15,056 nucleotides of DNA from NCBI GenBank assembly GCA_946641795.1, contig CAMPBZ010000013.1:1-15056 (forward strand), read 5' to 3'. The first letter of the stretch is position 1. Every line of letters begins with the position of its first letter. Below the pieces are notes generated by a model that worked only from the letters and a program-made list of their open reading frames with translations, made no database searches and had not been told where the DNA came from. Source of the DNA: an uncultured Clostridia bacterium. GTDB taxonomy: Bacteria; Bacillota; Clostridia; Oscillospirales; CAG-272. Position numbers and translations under genes: made by a program. Positions 1 through 6,620 of this stretch are shown piece by piece.

Positions 1-333
1 GTTGATTTTGTTATAATCGGCAAGCGCACGCGCTGTGTGCAGAACGCGCGCCGCGTCCAACAGCTCGCGCGGGGTGAGCATGGCGCCCTTTTCCGCCCGC
101 TCGCAAATGCCCGAAACCGCGCGGATGCCGCCAAAGGGCGGCATTCCCTTTTCGTCGGCCAGCCGGCGGGCATCGGTGGTGTGGGAAAGGCGCCGGCGAA
201 TGACTACTTCATCGTCGGACGGCGAAAGGCGCCGTGCCCATTCCTTTGCCCCCTCGGTGGGAGCGCATTCCTGCAACATGGCGCAAATTTTATCAAATTC
301 CAGCGTTGTCAGCGTCCGGTTGGAAAATCCCAT
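1..333 (-). CDS. mutS2: Endonuclease MutS2, N-terminal part (cut by window edge)
   Basis: The first 111 residues of MutS2 are visible; the gene continues beyond base 1. MutS2 is a MutS-family ATPase of Gram-positive bacteria, linked to suppression of recombination and to rescue of collided ribosomes; full-length proteins are usually near 780 residues. The N-terminus matches the family closely: TLTTLEFDKI near residues 8-17, LSPSDDEV near 46, a 'GMPPFGGI' stretch near 74-81 and 'AEKGAMLTPRELLDAARVL' near 90-108. The ATPase and C-terminal Smr domains lie outside the window. The ATG starts one base after the recO stop codon, with AAGGAAGG as ribosome binding site inside the end of recO, so translation is probably coupled. 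Identification is by recognised family sequence; there is no sign of damage in the visible part. Confidence 0.9.
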   Translation of the reverse strand, partial: MGFSNRTLTTLEFDKICAMLQECAPTEGAKEWARRLSPSDDEVVIRRRLSHTTDARRLADEKGMPPFGGIRAVSGICERAEKGAMLTPRELLDAARVLHTARALADYNKIN

Positions 334-334
334 A

Positions 335-1162
335 TCAGTTTCCTTCCTTTTTGTGGGAGAGCTCTCCCCGCATTTCCTGATAAAATCGGAGTGTTTCAAA
401 GCCGTGGCCGATATGCGAAAGCAGATAGGTCTCGGTCAATTTTGCAAACGCCTGCAAATCGGTTTGCTCGGCAAGCTCAAAAGCGAACAGCCGATTGAGC
501 GGAGCGTGCAAACAATAGCGCAGCGCCGCAAGCGCCGCCGCAGGCAGACGCGAAAGGATCTCCGCCTCGCGCAGTTCGTCGGCGTACTCCCCTTTTTTTA
601 CATTCCCGCCCGCGCGGGAAAGACACTCCGGGCAGATGAGCGAGCCGTTCATTACATCCAGATAAAAAAGATCGCTCTCCGTTTTTTTGCACGCGCGGCA
701 TTCCGAAAGGTCGGGGGCATAGCCCGAAAGCGCCGCGGCGCGAAGCTCAAACGCCCCTTTGATTTGCTCCTGGGGATAGCGGTTGCGGCTGACGGCGTGG
801 AGCGAATTGAGGAGCAGGCGCAAAAGATCGTCGGCGGGCTCACCCTCGTCGGAAAGCTCGTAGGCGACCTCGCAAAAATAAGCCGCAAGGTTCAGGCGGT
901 CAAGGTCTTCCGTAAGTCCGTAAAACGGCTCAATGGGGGTGCCCCCTTTGAGAATGCGGAAATCGCCGCGCTGATAGTATTCAAAATTGGCATAGGTATA
1001 GAGCTGGCTGACCGGAACCTGCGCGCCTTTGAGGCCTCTGCCGCCCTTGGCAAGCAGGGTCATACGCCCTTCGGCGGCGGTGAGGACCGTTAAATAGCGG
1101 TCGTGGTCGCCCATATCCCGGGTCCGGATGATCAATCCGTCAATGCTCTCGTGCCGTGCCAT
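335..1162 (-). CDS. recO: DNA repair protein RecO
   Basis: RecO loads RecA onto SSB-coated single-stranded DNA and anneals strands in the RecFOR recombination pathway. The protein has 275 residues, normal for Firmicutes (about 240-280). The N-terminal OB-fold begins 'IDGLIIRTRDMGDHD', typical of the family, and a four-cysteine zinc site is present as CRAC (Cys155, Cys158) and CPEC (Cys177, Cys180). I chose the ATG at 1162 because AAGGGGG lies four bases upstream and because RecO proteins begin just before this conserved strand. A TTG five codons upstream (1177) is open but has no well-placed ribosome binding site. The gene follows era by 19 bp and precedes mutS2 by one base, so it belongs to the same transcript. 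Confidence 0.95.
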   Translation of the reverse strand: MARHESIDGLIIRTRDMGDHDRYLTVLTAAEGRMTLLAKGGRGLKGAQVPVSQLYTYANFEYYQRGDFRILKGGTPIEPFYGLTEDLDRLNLAAYFCEVAYELSDEGEPADDLLRLLLNSLHAVSRNRYPQEQIKGAFELRAAALSGYAPDLSECRACKKTESDLFYLDVMNGSLICPECLSRAGGNVKKGEYADELREAEILSRLPAAALAALRYCLHAPLNRLFAFELAEQTDLQAFAKLTETYLLSHIGHGFETLRFYQEMRGELSHKKEGN

Positions 1163-1181
1163 AGCTCCCCCTTGCAAAAAA

Positions 1182-2066
1182 TCAATCTTCCGAAAAGCCG
1201 AAATCGGTAATGCCGCGCTGGGTATCCCGCCAGTTTTCCTTGACCTTGATCCAAAGGTCTAAATACACCTTCGTGCCCAGCAGTTTTTCCAAATCGGCGC
1301 GGGCATAGGACCCGATGCGTTTGAGCGTTTCGCCGTTTTTGCCCACGAGAATGCCCTTGTGCGAAGCCTTCTCGCAAAAGATCTCGGCGCGGATGCGGGT
1401 AACACCCTCTTCCTCGCGGAACTCCTCGATCACAACGGCAATGCCGTGCGGAACCTCCCGGTCCACCGTGCGCAAAATCTTTTCGCGGATCAGCTCGGCG
1501 GCCATTGCGCGCTGGGATTGATCGGTGATCATATCCTCTTCAAAGATCCACTCGTCCTCGTGCAAAAACTTGGCGCATTCCTCCATCAGCTCGTCCACGT
1601 ACTTCCCCTTCTTTGCCGAAATGGGAACAACGGCGGCAAATTGATGCGCGGCGGCGTACGCCGCAATGGTTTCGGCCAGCTTTTCGCGCCGGCAGAGATC
1701 CACCTTGTTCAGCGCCAGAATGACCGGCGTTTCGGAGCGGGTCAGATTTTGCAGGATGCGCAGCTCGATCTCGCCGGGGGCAAACGAAGCGTCGGCCACC
1801 AGAATGACCGCGTCGGCATCCAGCATTGCGTTGTTTGCCGTTTTGACCATATAATCGCCCAGCGGATTGGTGGCGCGGAAAATGCCCGGCGTATCCAAAA
1901 AGACGAACTGATCCTCCCCCCGCGTTTCAATGCCCAGAATGCGGCGGCGCGTGGTTTGCGGCTTGGAGGAAACGATGGCGATCTTTTCCCCCAAAATATG
2001 ATTTAAAAGCGTTGATTTGCCCACGTTCGGCCGACCGACGATGGCAAAATATCCGATTTGCTTCAT
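1182..2066 (-). CDS. era: GTPase Era (16S rRNA maturation)
   Basis: Era is an essential GTPase that binds the 3' end of 16S rRNA and assists 30S subunit assembly. All G motifs are visible in the 294 residues: G1 GRPNVGKS (11-18), G2 PQTTR (36-40), G3 DTPG (58-61), G4 NKVD (120-123) and G5 SAKKG (150-154). The C-terminal KH RNA-binding domain covers roughly residues 205-280, with the 'GILVGKNGETLKRIG' core at 238-252. The length is as expected. The ATG is preceded by AAAGGAAG at a good distance. The gene lies 24 bp after ybeY, fitting the common pairing of YbeY and Era in 16S rRNA 3'-end processing. In many Firmicutes dgkA and cdd lie between these two genes; here they are absent. Confidence 0.98.
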   Translation of the reverse strand: MKQIGYFAIVGRPNVGKSTLLNHILGEKIAIVSSKPQTTRRRILGIETRGEDQFVFLDTPGIFRATNPLGDYMVKTANNAMLDADAVILVADASFAPGEIELRILQNLTRSETPVILALNKVDLCRREKLAETIAAYAAAHQFAAVVPISAKKGKYVDELMEECAKFLHEDEWIFEEDMITDQSQRAMAAELIREKILRTVDREVPHGIAVVIEEFREEEGVTRIRAEIFCEKASHKGILVGKNGETLKRIGSYARADLEKLLGTKVYLDLWIKVKENWRDTQRGITDFGFSED

Positions 2067-2090
2067 AAAAGCTTCCTTTCGACCGTTGGT

Positions 2091-2588
2091 TTACTGTTTT
2101 ACGGCCAGCCCCATCCGTTCCAGAATTTCGCGTTGGCGGCGGCGCATATCTTTTTCGTCCTCTTCGCCCGTCTCGTGGTCGTACCCCAGCAGGTGGAGCG
2201 TGGAATGCACGGTCAGGAAAGCGGCCTCGCGCTCGAAAGAGTGGCCGTATTCTTCGGCCTGCTTTTCGGCCTGCTCCAAAGAGATGACGATGTCGCCCAG
2301 CATTCCCACCAGCTCGTCCACGGGCGGCTCTTCGGTTTCCCCTTCGTAATCAAAGAGCGGGAAAGAAAGCACGTCTGTCGCGCGGTCGATCCCCCGGAAC
2401 TTGCGGTTGAGCTCCCGGATCTTTTCGTTGTTGGTAAAGGTGACCGAAACCTCTACGGGGTTTTGGTATTGCTCGTAATCCAGTGTGGCCGCAACGGCGG
2501 CGCGCACCAGCATTTTGAGCCGGTAGGTGACAGGAAGCTGCTCCTGATCGTTTTCAAAATCGATTTTCAAATTCATTTTTCTTTCCAT
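2091..2588 (-). CDS. ybeY: Endoribonuclease YbeY (rRNA maturation factor)
   Basis: YbeY is a zinc-dependent endoribonuclease involved in 16S rRNA 3' processing and ribosome quality control. The metal site is clear: HSTLHLLGYDH at residues 128-138 gives the three histidines (128, 132, 138), and TDVLSFPL at 71-78 is the other family signature. The protein has 165 residues from the ATG at 2588, which has AGAAGG seven bases upstream. An in-frame ATG four codons later (2576) is an equally good candidate: it overlaps the phoH stop as ATGA, and 'MNLKIDFEND' matches the usual YbeY N-terminus better. The gene overlaps the 3' end of phoH, indicating coupled translation. Confidence 0.95.
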   Translation of the reverse strand: MERKMNLKIDFENDQEQLPVTYRLKMLVRAAVAATLDYEQYQNPVEVSVTFTNNEKIRELNRKFRGIDRATDVLSFPLFDYEGETEEPPVDELVGMLGDIVISLEQAEKQAEEYGHSFEREAAFLTVHSTLHLLGYDHETGEEDEKDMRRRQREILERMGLAVKQ

Positions 2589-3622
2589 ACTCGTCCCTTC
2601 TTTTCTCCCGCTTCGGGCGTTTTTTCGGCGCGGTAGCGTTTGGGTTTCCGCTCCCGCTCGCGATCGTATTTTTCGTATGCGCGAATGATTTTTTGCACCA
2701 GCCGGTGGCGAACCACGTCGCGCTCGTTGAACAAATGAATGGCAATGTCGTCAATGCCTTCCAGGATATGAACGGCAACCGAAAGGCCGCTCCTTTGCCC
2801 GCGCCCCAGGTCGGTTTGCGTCAGGTCGCCGGTGACGACGGCCTTGGAATTGAACCCGAACCGCGTTAAAAACATTTTCATCTGCTCGGGCGTGGCGTTT
2901 TGCGCCTCATCCAGAATGATAAAGGAATCGTCCAGCGTCCGGCCGCGCATATAGGCGAGCGGCGCGATCTCGATGGTTCCCTTTTCCACCAGTTTTTGGT
3001 AGGTCTCCACGCCCAGCATTTCGTAAAGCGCGTCGTAAAGCGGGCGCAGGTAGGGGTCGATTTTGCTGCGCAGGTCGCCCGGCAGAAAGCCGAGTTTTTC
3101 GCCCGCCTCAATGGCGGGGCGCGTTAAAATGATGCGGCTGACCTGTTTTTCGCGTAGCGCCTTGACCGCCATAGCCACCGCCAAAAAGGTTTTTCCGGTT
3201 CCCGCAGGCCCAACGCCGAAGGTGACGGTGTTTTGGCGGATGGCATCCACATACTGTTTTTGCCCCACCGTTTTGGCCTTGATGGGTTTGCCGCGCGCCG
3301 TAACGCAAATACAGCCGTCGTCCAGCTTGTAAAGCTCGCTTTCCTGCCCGGAAACGATCATTTCCATTGCGTACTGAACGCTCTGCTCGGAAATTTCATC
3401 GGTCTTTTTGGCAAGCTCGCGCAAATAGGTCACACATTGCGCGGCCGCGTGCACGCGACCCTCGTCCTCTCCCTCTACCGAAATGGAGTCCCCCTCCCCG
3501 TCGGAACGGTTGCGGAGGGTCACGCCGAAGTGCGATTCGATCATTGAGGCGTTGGCATCAAAACACCCGAAAATTTTTGCGGTTGCGTCGGGCTGTTCGA
3601 TTTTCACGATTTTACGGATCAT
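2573..3622 (-). CDS. phoH: PhoH-like P-loop ATPase (PhoH/YlaK family)
   Basis: Cytoplasmic PhoH-family ATPase of 349 residues. An N-terminal nucleic-acid-binding (KH-like) region spans roughly residues 10-75, followed by the helicase-like ATPase core. The Walker A motif is GPAGTGKT (138-145), the Walker B is FIILDEAQN (234-242), and a 'VVTGDLTQTDL' sensor-like motif lies near 262-272. The last 35 residues are rich in Lys, Arg and Glu and likely disordered. Constant neighbourhood with ybeY and era in bacteria suggests an RNA or ribosome-related role, but the biochemical substrate of this family is not settled. The ATG at 3622 is preceded by GAAAGGA, six bases upstream, and lies 21 bp after the yqfD stop. 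Confidence 0.95.
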   Translation of the reverse strand: MIRKIVKIEQPDATAKIFGCFDANASMIESHFGVTLRNRSDGEGDSISVEGEDEGRVHAAAQCVTYLRELAKKTDEISEQSVQYAMEMIVSGQESELYKLDDGCICVTARGKPIKAKTVGQKQYVDAIRQNTVTFGVGPAGTGKTFLAVAMAVKALREKQVSRIILTRPAIEAGEKLGFLPGDLRSKIDPYLRPLYDALYEMLGVETYQKLVEKGTIEIAPLAYMRGRTLDDSFIILDEAQNATPEQMKMFLTRFGFNSKAVVTGDLTQTDLGRGQRSGLSVAVHILEGIDDIAIHLFNERDVVRHRLVQKIIRAYEKYDRERERKPKRYRAEKTPEAGEKKGRVWKEK

Positions 3623-3643
3623 AAACGTCCTTTCCGCCGCCTT

Positions 3644-4819
3644 TTACGGCTCGGCAATTTCAAATTCCCGCTGTACGGCAATGTTTTCCACACAGATCAG
3701 CTCGCATTCCAGCGCCAGCGTTTCCCCGCCGATTTGGGTTTGCGTACGTTTTTCCAACAGCAGAATGTCCGGCGAAAGCGCCGAAAGCTGTTTTTTCAGT
3801 TCGCCCCAGGCCAGTTCCAGCGCCTCTTCGGCCGTGCGCGAGATCGTTTTGACAGTGTAGGGGCGGTAGATTTTTTGCGAGGCCGACACCGGAAGATCGT
3901 GGAGCCCCAGCCAATCCTTCCCTGTTGTTACTTCTATTATATCACAGGATGAAAGCGCTTTGTTGCTGTTTTTCAAAAAAATCCAGGAAAATTTGAAAAA
4001 TTGAAGCCCGATCTCCCCGCGCACCGCCTCGCCGTAAACTTTTTCCTCGTACGAAAGCGGAATTTCCACCCGCAGTGTGCGCTTGGTGCGCGCCAGAACG
4101 TTCCCCGCCGCGCGTGTGAACCGGTACCCCTGCGTTTGGCTGTCATAAACGCCGCTGACCAAAAGATCGCCGGCCCGCACCGGGTCGCCCACCTTGACCG
4201 CCGCATTCCCACGGTAAAGCTCCAACTCCACGATCTGCCCATCCCGTCCGGCAATCAGATTGGCCGGGCGGGTGCTTTTTTCGGGCATTGCGGCGCGCTC
4301 GACCACCTGCACCTCGGCAACCGTTCCGTCCAGGTGGACGGCGATCCAGGAAAGCGCGTCCTCCCGGAGCAGGGTTTGCGTTTCCACCCGGCCAAGGTCC
4401 AGCCGGGGCAGATAACTGCCAACCTCCAACCCCTCGGCCGCCAGCGCCCGGCGGATCTCCCCGGCCGTGAGCGTTTCGTTTCCGCTGACGCGCACTGACC
4501 AGACGAATTTTTGCGAAAACACCAATAAAAAAACGCCCAAAAGCAGACCCGCTACAAGGCCTTTCCGGCGGAAGAACCAAAGGAGCATTTGCGGCGCGCC
4601 GCCAACCGCGGTGCGGAGCGGGATTTCCGCCCGTTTGCAGGCGCGCACCAACCGGTGCCCCGCAAGCAAACCCACCCGAAAGCGAATACCGCCGTTTTCA
4701 AGCGCCTCAAACCTTGCCGGCGACAGGTTTTCTTGCAGGCAAAGATCCAGCAATGCGGCGGCGTGTTTCCCATCGGTTTCAACGCTCCGGTAGCCGAACA
4801 GCAACAGCGGAAAACTCAT
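3644..4819 (-). CDS. yqfD: Sporulation protein YqfD
   Basis: YqfD is a mother-cell membrane protein made under SigE in Bacillus and needed for efficient sporulation; its exact role is unknown. This 391-residue protein has the family's layout: a soluble N-terminal part (1-80), one transmembrane helix around residues 86-105 preceded by FFRRK, then a large domain presumably outside the mother-cell cytoplasm. 'WSVRVSGNETLTAGEI' near 106-121 resembles a small POTRA-like fold. The start codon overlaps the yqfC stop as ATGA, so the two are translationally coupled. A stretch near 3925-4000 is notably more AT-rich than the rest of the gene and contains a promoter-like sequence, listed separately. Confidence 0.92.
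   Translation of the reverse strand: MSFPLLLFGYRSVETDGKHAAALLDLCLQENLSPARFEALENGGIRFRVGLLAGHRLVRACKRAEIPLRTAVGGAPQMLLWFFRRKGLVAGLLLGVFLLVFSQKFVWSVRVSGNETLTAGEIRRALAAEGLEVGSYLPRLDLGRVETQTLLREDALSWIAVHLDGTVAEVQVVERAAMPEKSTRPANLIAGRDGQIVELELYRGNAAVKVGDPVRAGDLLVSGVYDSQTQGYRFTRAAGNVLARTKRTLRVEIPLSYEEKVYGEAVRGEIGLQFFKFSWIFLKNSNKALSSCDIIEVTTGKDWLGLHDLPVSASQKIYRPYTVKTISRTAEEALELAWGELKKQLSALSPDILLLEKRTQTQIGGETLALECELICVENIAVQREFEIAEP
3936..3963 (-). promoter_or_regulatory. Possible extended -10 promoter with cre-like palindrome inside yqfD
   Basis: Read on the minus strand, TGATATAAT (3944-3936) is a perfect extended -10 element lying inside the yqfD coding sequence in an AT-rich patch. No good -35 hexamer sits 17 bp upstream, as is usual for extended -10 promoters. 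A 10-bp palindrome AAAGCGCTTT lies at the expected -35 position; the surrounding TGAAAGCGCTTTGT (3950-3963, plus strand) fits the CcpA cre consensus at ten of twelve defined positions. It could supply phoH-ybeY-era-recO with vegetative transcription independently of the sporulation genes upstream. This is inference from motif match only. Confidence 0.35.
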
Positions 4820-5094
4820 ACCTGCTCCCCCTCAACTCCGCGATTTTCCAAAACGATCGAGCAGATCTCCCCTTCCACCGCGGCACTCCCGGCGGCAAAC
4901 GAGGAAAAGCGCAGCTCTTTGCCCATCAAACAAATCCTGCGCCGGCGCAGGGCAATGCAAATCTTTTCCGGCGCGTAGGAAAGGATCTTCCTGCAACCGC
5001 GAATGACCACCCGGCGGTTGCCGTACAAAACCGTAACGTCGGTCAGTTCTCCGGCGTCAAACGCCCGCCGGAGCTGTTGTTTCCGTTTTCCCAT
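4816..5094 (-). CDS. yqfC: Sporulation protein YqfC
   Basis: Small sporulation protein of 92 residues, the usual size for YqfC (about 90-100). The family is recognised by 'ELTDVTVLYGNRRVVIRGCR' near residues 16-35 and the basic patch ALRRRRICLMGKELRF (48-63). In Bacillus it is expressed in the mother cell under SigE together with yqfD; its function is unknown. The open frame extends much further upstream, antisense to ylbJ, but the ATG at 5094 has a strong AGAAGGG ribosome binding site and matches the family start. It is the first gene of the minus-strand operon and its stop overlaps the yqfD start by four bases. Confidence 0.88.
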   Translation of the reverse strand: MGKRKQQLRRAFDAGELTDVTVLYGNRRVVIRGCRKILSYAPEKICIALRRRRICLMGKELRFSSFAAGSAAVEGEICSIVLENRGVEGEQV

Positions 5095-5120
5095 TTTCCC
5101 TTCTTTCCCCACGAACAGGT

Positions 5121-5149
5121 GCATAAAATTCGTGTGCTTGCATAGAGAT
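5121..5149 (+). promoter_or_regulatory. Candidate SigE-type promoter for ylbJ
   Basis: GCATAAA (5121-5127) and CATAGAGAT (5141-5149) are separated by 13 bp, resembling the mother-cell SigE consensus (-35 around ATA, -10 CATACAnT). Transcription would start about 35 bases before the ylbJ start codon. This fits the SigE control known for ylbJ in Bacillus. The opposite strand of this 95-bp gap must also hold the yqfC promoter; TCATAAA at 5173-5167 might be its -35, but I see no convincing -10 partner. Confidence 0.45.
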
Positions 5150-5189
5150 AAAAGCGTACAGCACAGTTTATGACGGGGGAGTTGGGAAG

Positions 5190-6167
5190 ATGACAGGGCA
5201 GCAGGCAAAGCCGGCAAAAAGTTTTTTGAGGTTCTTGCGGAAGATGCGCGGGCGCGTTCCTTTTTTGGCGCTGGGCGTTCTGTTTGCAATGCTCTTTTTT
5301 CTGCGGAACGCCGAACTTGCAAAAAGCGCCGTTCTTTTGGGGTTGCGCCGCGCGGCGCTGGGCGTTTTGCCGGCGGTATTTCCCTTTTTGGCGCTTTCGG
5401 ATTTGCTGGTTGCGGCGGGCGGCCTCCCCCGCGTGGCAAGCGCGTGGCTTTCGTTTCTCTTTCGTCTGCCGTCCGCCGCGGGCGCGGCCATTCTGTTGGG
5501 ATGGATTTGCGGGTTCCCGGTGGGCGCCGTTTACGCCGCAAAAGAAACGGAGCGCGGGAACCTGACGCCGGAGGAAGGCGGGCGCGCCGTGGCCGCAGCC
5601 AGCGTTCCCTCGCCCGCGTTTTTGATTGGCGTTGTGGGGAACGGGATTTTTCAAAGCGCGGCCACCGGGGTCGTTCTTTGGCTGTTTTGCCTTCTCTCGG
5701 CTACCATCGTTTGCGCTGGCGCCGGGATCGGCCGCAAAAGGCCGGCAAAAATCCCCGAAAAACCAATCCCATCTGCCGCTGAACCCTTCTTTTCGGCACT
5801 GACCCGCTCGGTTGGCAACGCCGCCGGCATAGCGCTGAACCTTTGCGCCTTTCTTGCATTTTTTACAGTTTTGACCGCGGCGGTACAGGCGGTGCTTGCA
5901 AAATTCGGGGCTCCTACTCCCCTCGGTGCGGCGGCCGCCGCCCTGTTGGAGCTTTCCGGCGGCGTTTGTTCGGCCGCAGCGCTCCCCGCGCGTTGGGCGC
6001 TTCCGTTTTGCGCCGCCGCCTGCGGCTGGGCTGGATTTTCGGTGCATTTGCAAATCTTTTCGGTTTGCGGCCGGATGCGCCTGCGCCACAAAAACTATTT
6101 GTTTGCAAAGGTCGTTCAGGCGGCGCTTTGCTTTGCGTTTGCCGAAGTTTGGCAACTGCTCCGATAA
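5190..6167 (+). CDS. ylbJ: YlbJ-family sporulation integral membrane protein
   Basis: Polytopic membrane protein of 325 residues with hydrophobic segments around 23-38, 45-74, 97-117, 142-176, 205-236, 244-265, 270-290 and 303-322. The paired nucleoside-transporter-like 'gate' repeats and the C-terminal signature GWAGFSVHLQIFSV (279-292) identify it as YlbJ-like. In Bacillus YlbJ (SpoVV) is a mother-cell protein required for moving dipicolinic acid across the outer forespore membrane; that role is transferred here by homology. It is shorter than the Bacillus protein (about 400 residues), so a related nucleoside-recognition protein of the same superfamily is possible. The ATG has GGGGGAG eight bases upstream. 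It is divergent from yqfCD, which supports a sporulation role. Confidence 0.82.
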   Translation: MTGQQAKPAKSFLRFLRKMRGRVPFLALGVLFAMLFFLRNAELAKSAVLLGLRRAALGVLPAVFPFLALSDLLVAAGGLPRVASAWLSFLFRLPSAAGAAILLGWICGFPVGAVYAAKETERGNLTPEEGGRAVAAASVPSPAFLIGVVGNGIFQSAATGVVLWLFCLLSATIVCAGAGIGRKRPAKIPEKPIPSAAEPFFSALTRSVGNAAGIALNLCAFLAFFTVLTAAVQAVLAKFGAPTPLGAAAAALLELSGGVCSAAALPARWALPFCAAACGWAGFSVHLQIFSVCGRMRLRHKNYLFAKVVQAALCFAFAEVWQLLR

Positions 6168-6200
6168 AAAAGGGCGCATTCCGAAAAATGCGTCCTTTTT
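6167..6200. terminator. Bidirectional intrinsic terminator between ylbJ and yerC-like gene
   Basis: A 14-bp hairpin with arms 6167-6180 and 6187-6200, six-base loop CCGAAA and one G-U pair. The stem is flanked by A5 on the left and T5 on the right, so it can stop transcription from both converging genes: ylbJ ends at its left foot and the yerC-like gene ends five bases to its right. Confidence 0.88.
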
Positions 6201-6204
6201 GATG

Positions 6205-6504
6205 TTATTTTGTTTCTTTCCGCCGGTCTAATGCCGTCCGGTAGCCGCTGCTGCCGTAATTGAGACACCTGCTGACGCGGCTGATGGTTGCGGTGCTGGC
6301 GCCCGTAGCCTTTGAAATTTCCTGGTAGTTCTCGCCGGAATCCAGCAAGATGGCAACCGCATAGCGCTGGGCCAGATCCTGCAACTCGCGGATGGAGCAA
6401 ATATCCTCCAAAAACGCGCCGCATTCCTCCTCGGTTTTCAGCGAGAGGAGCGCGCGGCAAAGCTCGGCTTTTGCAACGGGGTTTACTTTTTCCATTGTTT
6501 TCAT
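6205..6504 (-). CDS. yerC: YerC/YecD-family TrpR-like transcriptional regulator
   Basis: Small DNA-binding protein of 99 residues in the TrpR/YerC/YecD superfamily, usually about 95-105 residues. It is recognised by SLKTEEECGAFLEDICSI (21-38), LQDLAQRYAVA (41-51), the helix-turn-helix YQEISKATGASTATISRV (60-77) and the trailing RCLNYG (79-84). The targets of this family are poorly known, and no trp gene lies nearby. ATG at 6504 has AAAAGGGA almost touching it; a second ATG three codons later (6495) has the same site ten bases upstream and may be the real start (96 residues). The gene stands alone with its own promoter and a terminator on each side. Confidence 0.9.
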   Translation of the reverse strand: MKTMEKVNPVAKAELCRALLSLKTEEECGAFLEDICSIRELQDLAQRYAVAILLDSGENYQEISKATGASTATISRVSRCLNYGSSGYRTALDRRKETK

Positions 6505-6537
6505 TCCCTTTTCATTGTTCGTTCCGGGTACTTTTAC

Positions 6538-6566
6538 ATTTTATCACAATAAAGCGTTAAAATCAA
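6538..6566 (-). promoter_or_regulatory. SigA-type promoter of the yerC-like gene
   Basis: On the minus strand TTGATT (6566-6561) and TAAAAT (6543-6538) are spaced by exactly 17 bp, and TGA just before the -10 makes it an extended -10 promoter. It begins only 12 bp after the terminator hairpin of the upstream exchanger gene. The -35 lies within a perfect inverted repeat, AAAATC-AATA-GATTTT (6559-6574), which could be an operator. Confidence 0.75.
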
Positions 6567-6574
6567 TAGATTTT
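6559..6574. repeat. Inverted repeat overlapping the yerC-like gene's -35 box
   Basis: AAAATC and GATTTT arms of six bases around the spacer AATA. It overlaps the -35 hexamer, a typical operator position, but the arms are pure AT except for one pair and could arise by chance in an AT-rich gap. Confidence 0.4.
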
Positions 6575-6578
6575 TGAA

Positions 6579-6606
6579 AAAAAGGCGCGCCGAAGCACGC
6601 CTTTTT
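6579..6606 (-). terminator. Intrinsic terminator after the CaCA exchanger gene
   Basis: A 12-bp stem (6579-6590 with 6595-6606) containing one G-U pair, closed by a four-base loop (TTCG on the transcribed minus strand) and followed on the minus strand by a run of seven T. It lies 14 bp past the exchanger stop codon and should end the mntP-exchanger transcript. A T5 on the plus side makes it symmetric, but no plus-strand gene approaches it. Confidence 0.88.
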
Positions 6607-6620
6607 GGAAATTGTCTTGT

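Noticed and set aside
35..1093. Long plus-strand open frame (352 codons) opposite mutS2/recO
   Set aside because: It is antisense to two well-recognised genes, its product is Arg/Ala-rich and low in complexity, and it resembles no family. Such frames are common opposite GC-rich genes.
1163..1177. Upstream TTG start for recO
   Set aside because: It lacks a well-placed ribosome binding site and adds five residues ahead of the conserved N-terminus. The ATG at 1162 has AAGGGGG upstream.
5043..6179. Long minus-strand open frames opposite ylbJ, including an N-terminal extension of yqfC
   Set aside because: The sense strand encodes a coherent membrane protein with family motifs. The antisense products are rich in Arg, Pro, Lys and Gln. 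YqfC proteins are about 90-100 residues, matching the start at 5094 with its strong ribosome binding site.
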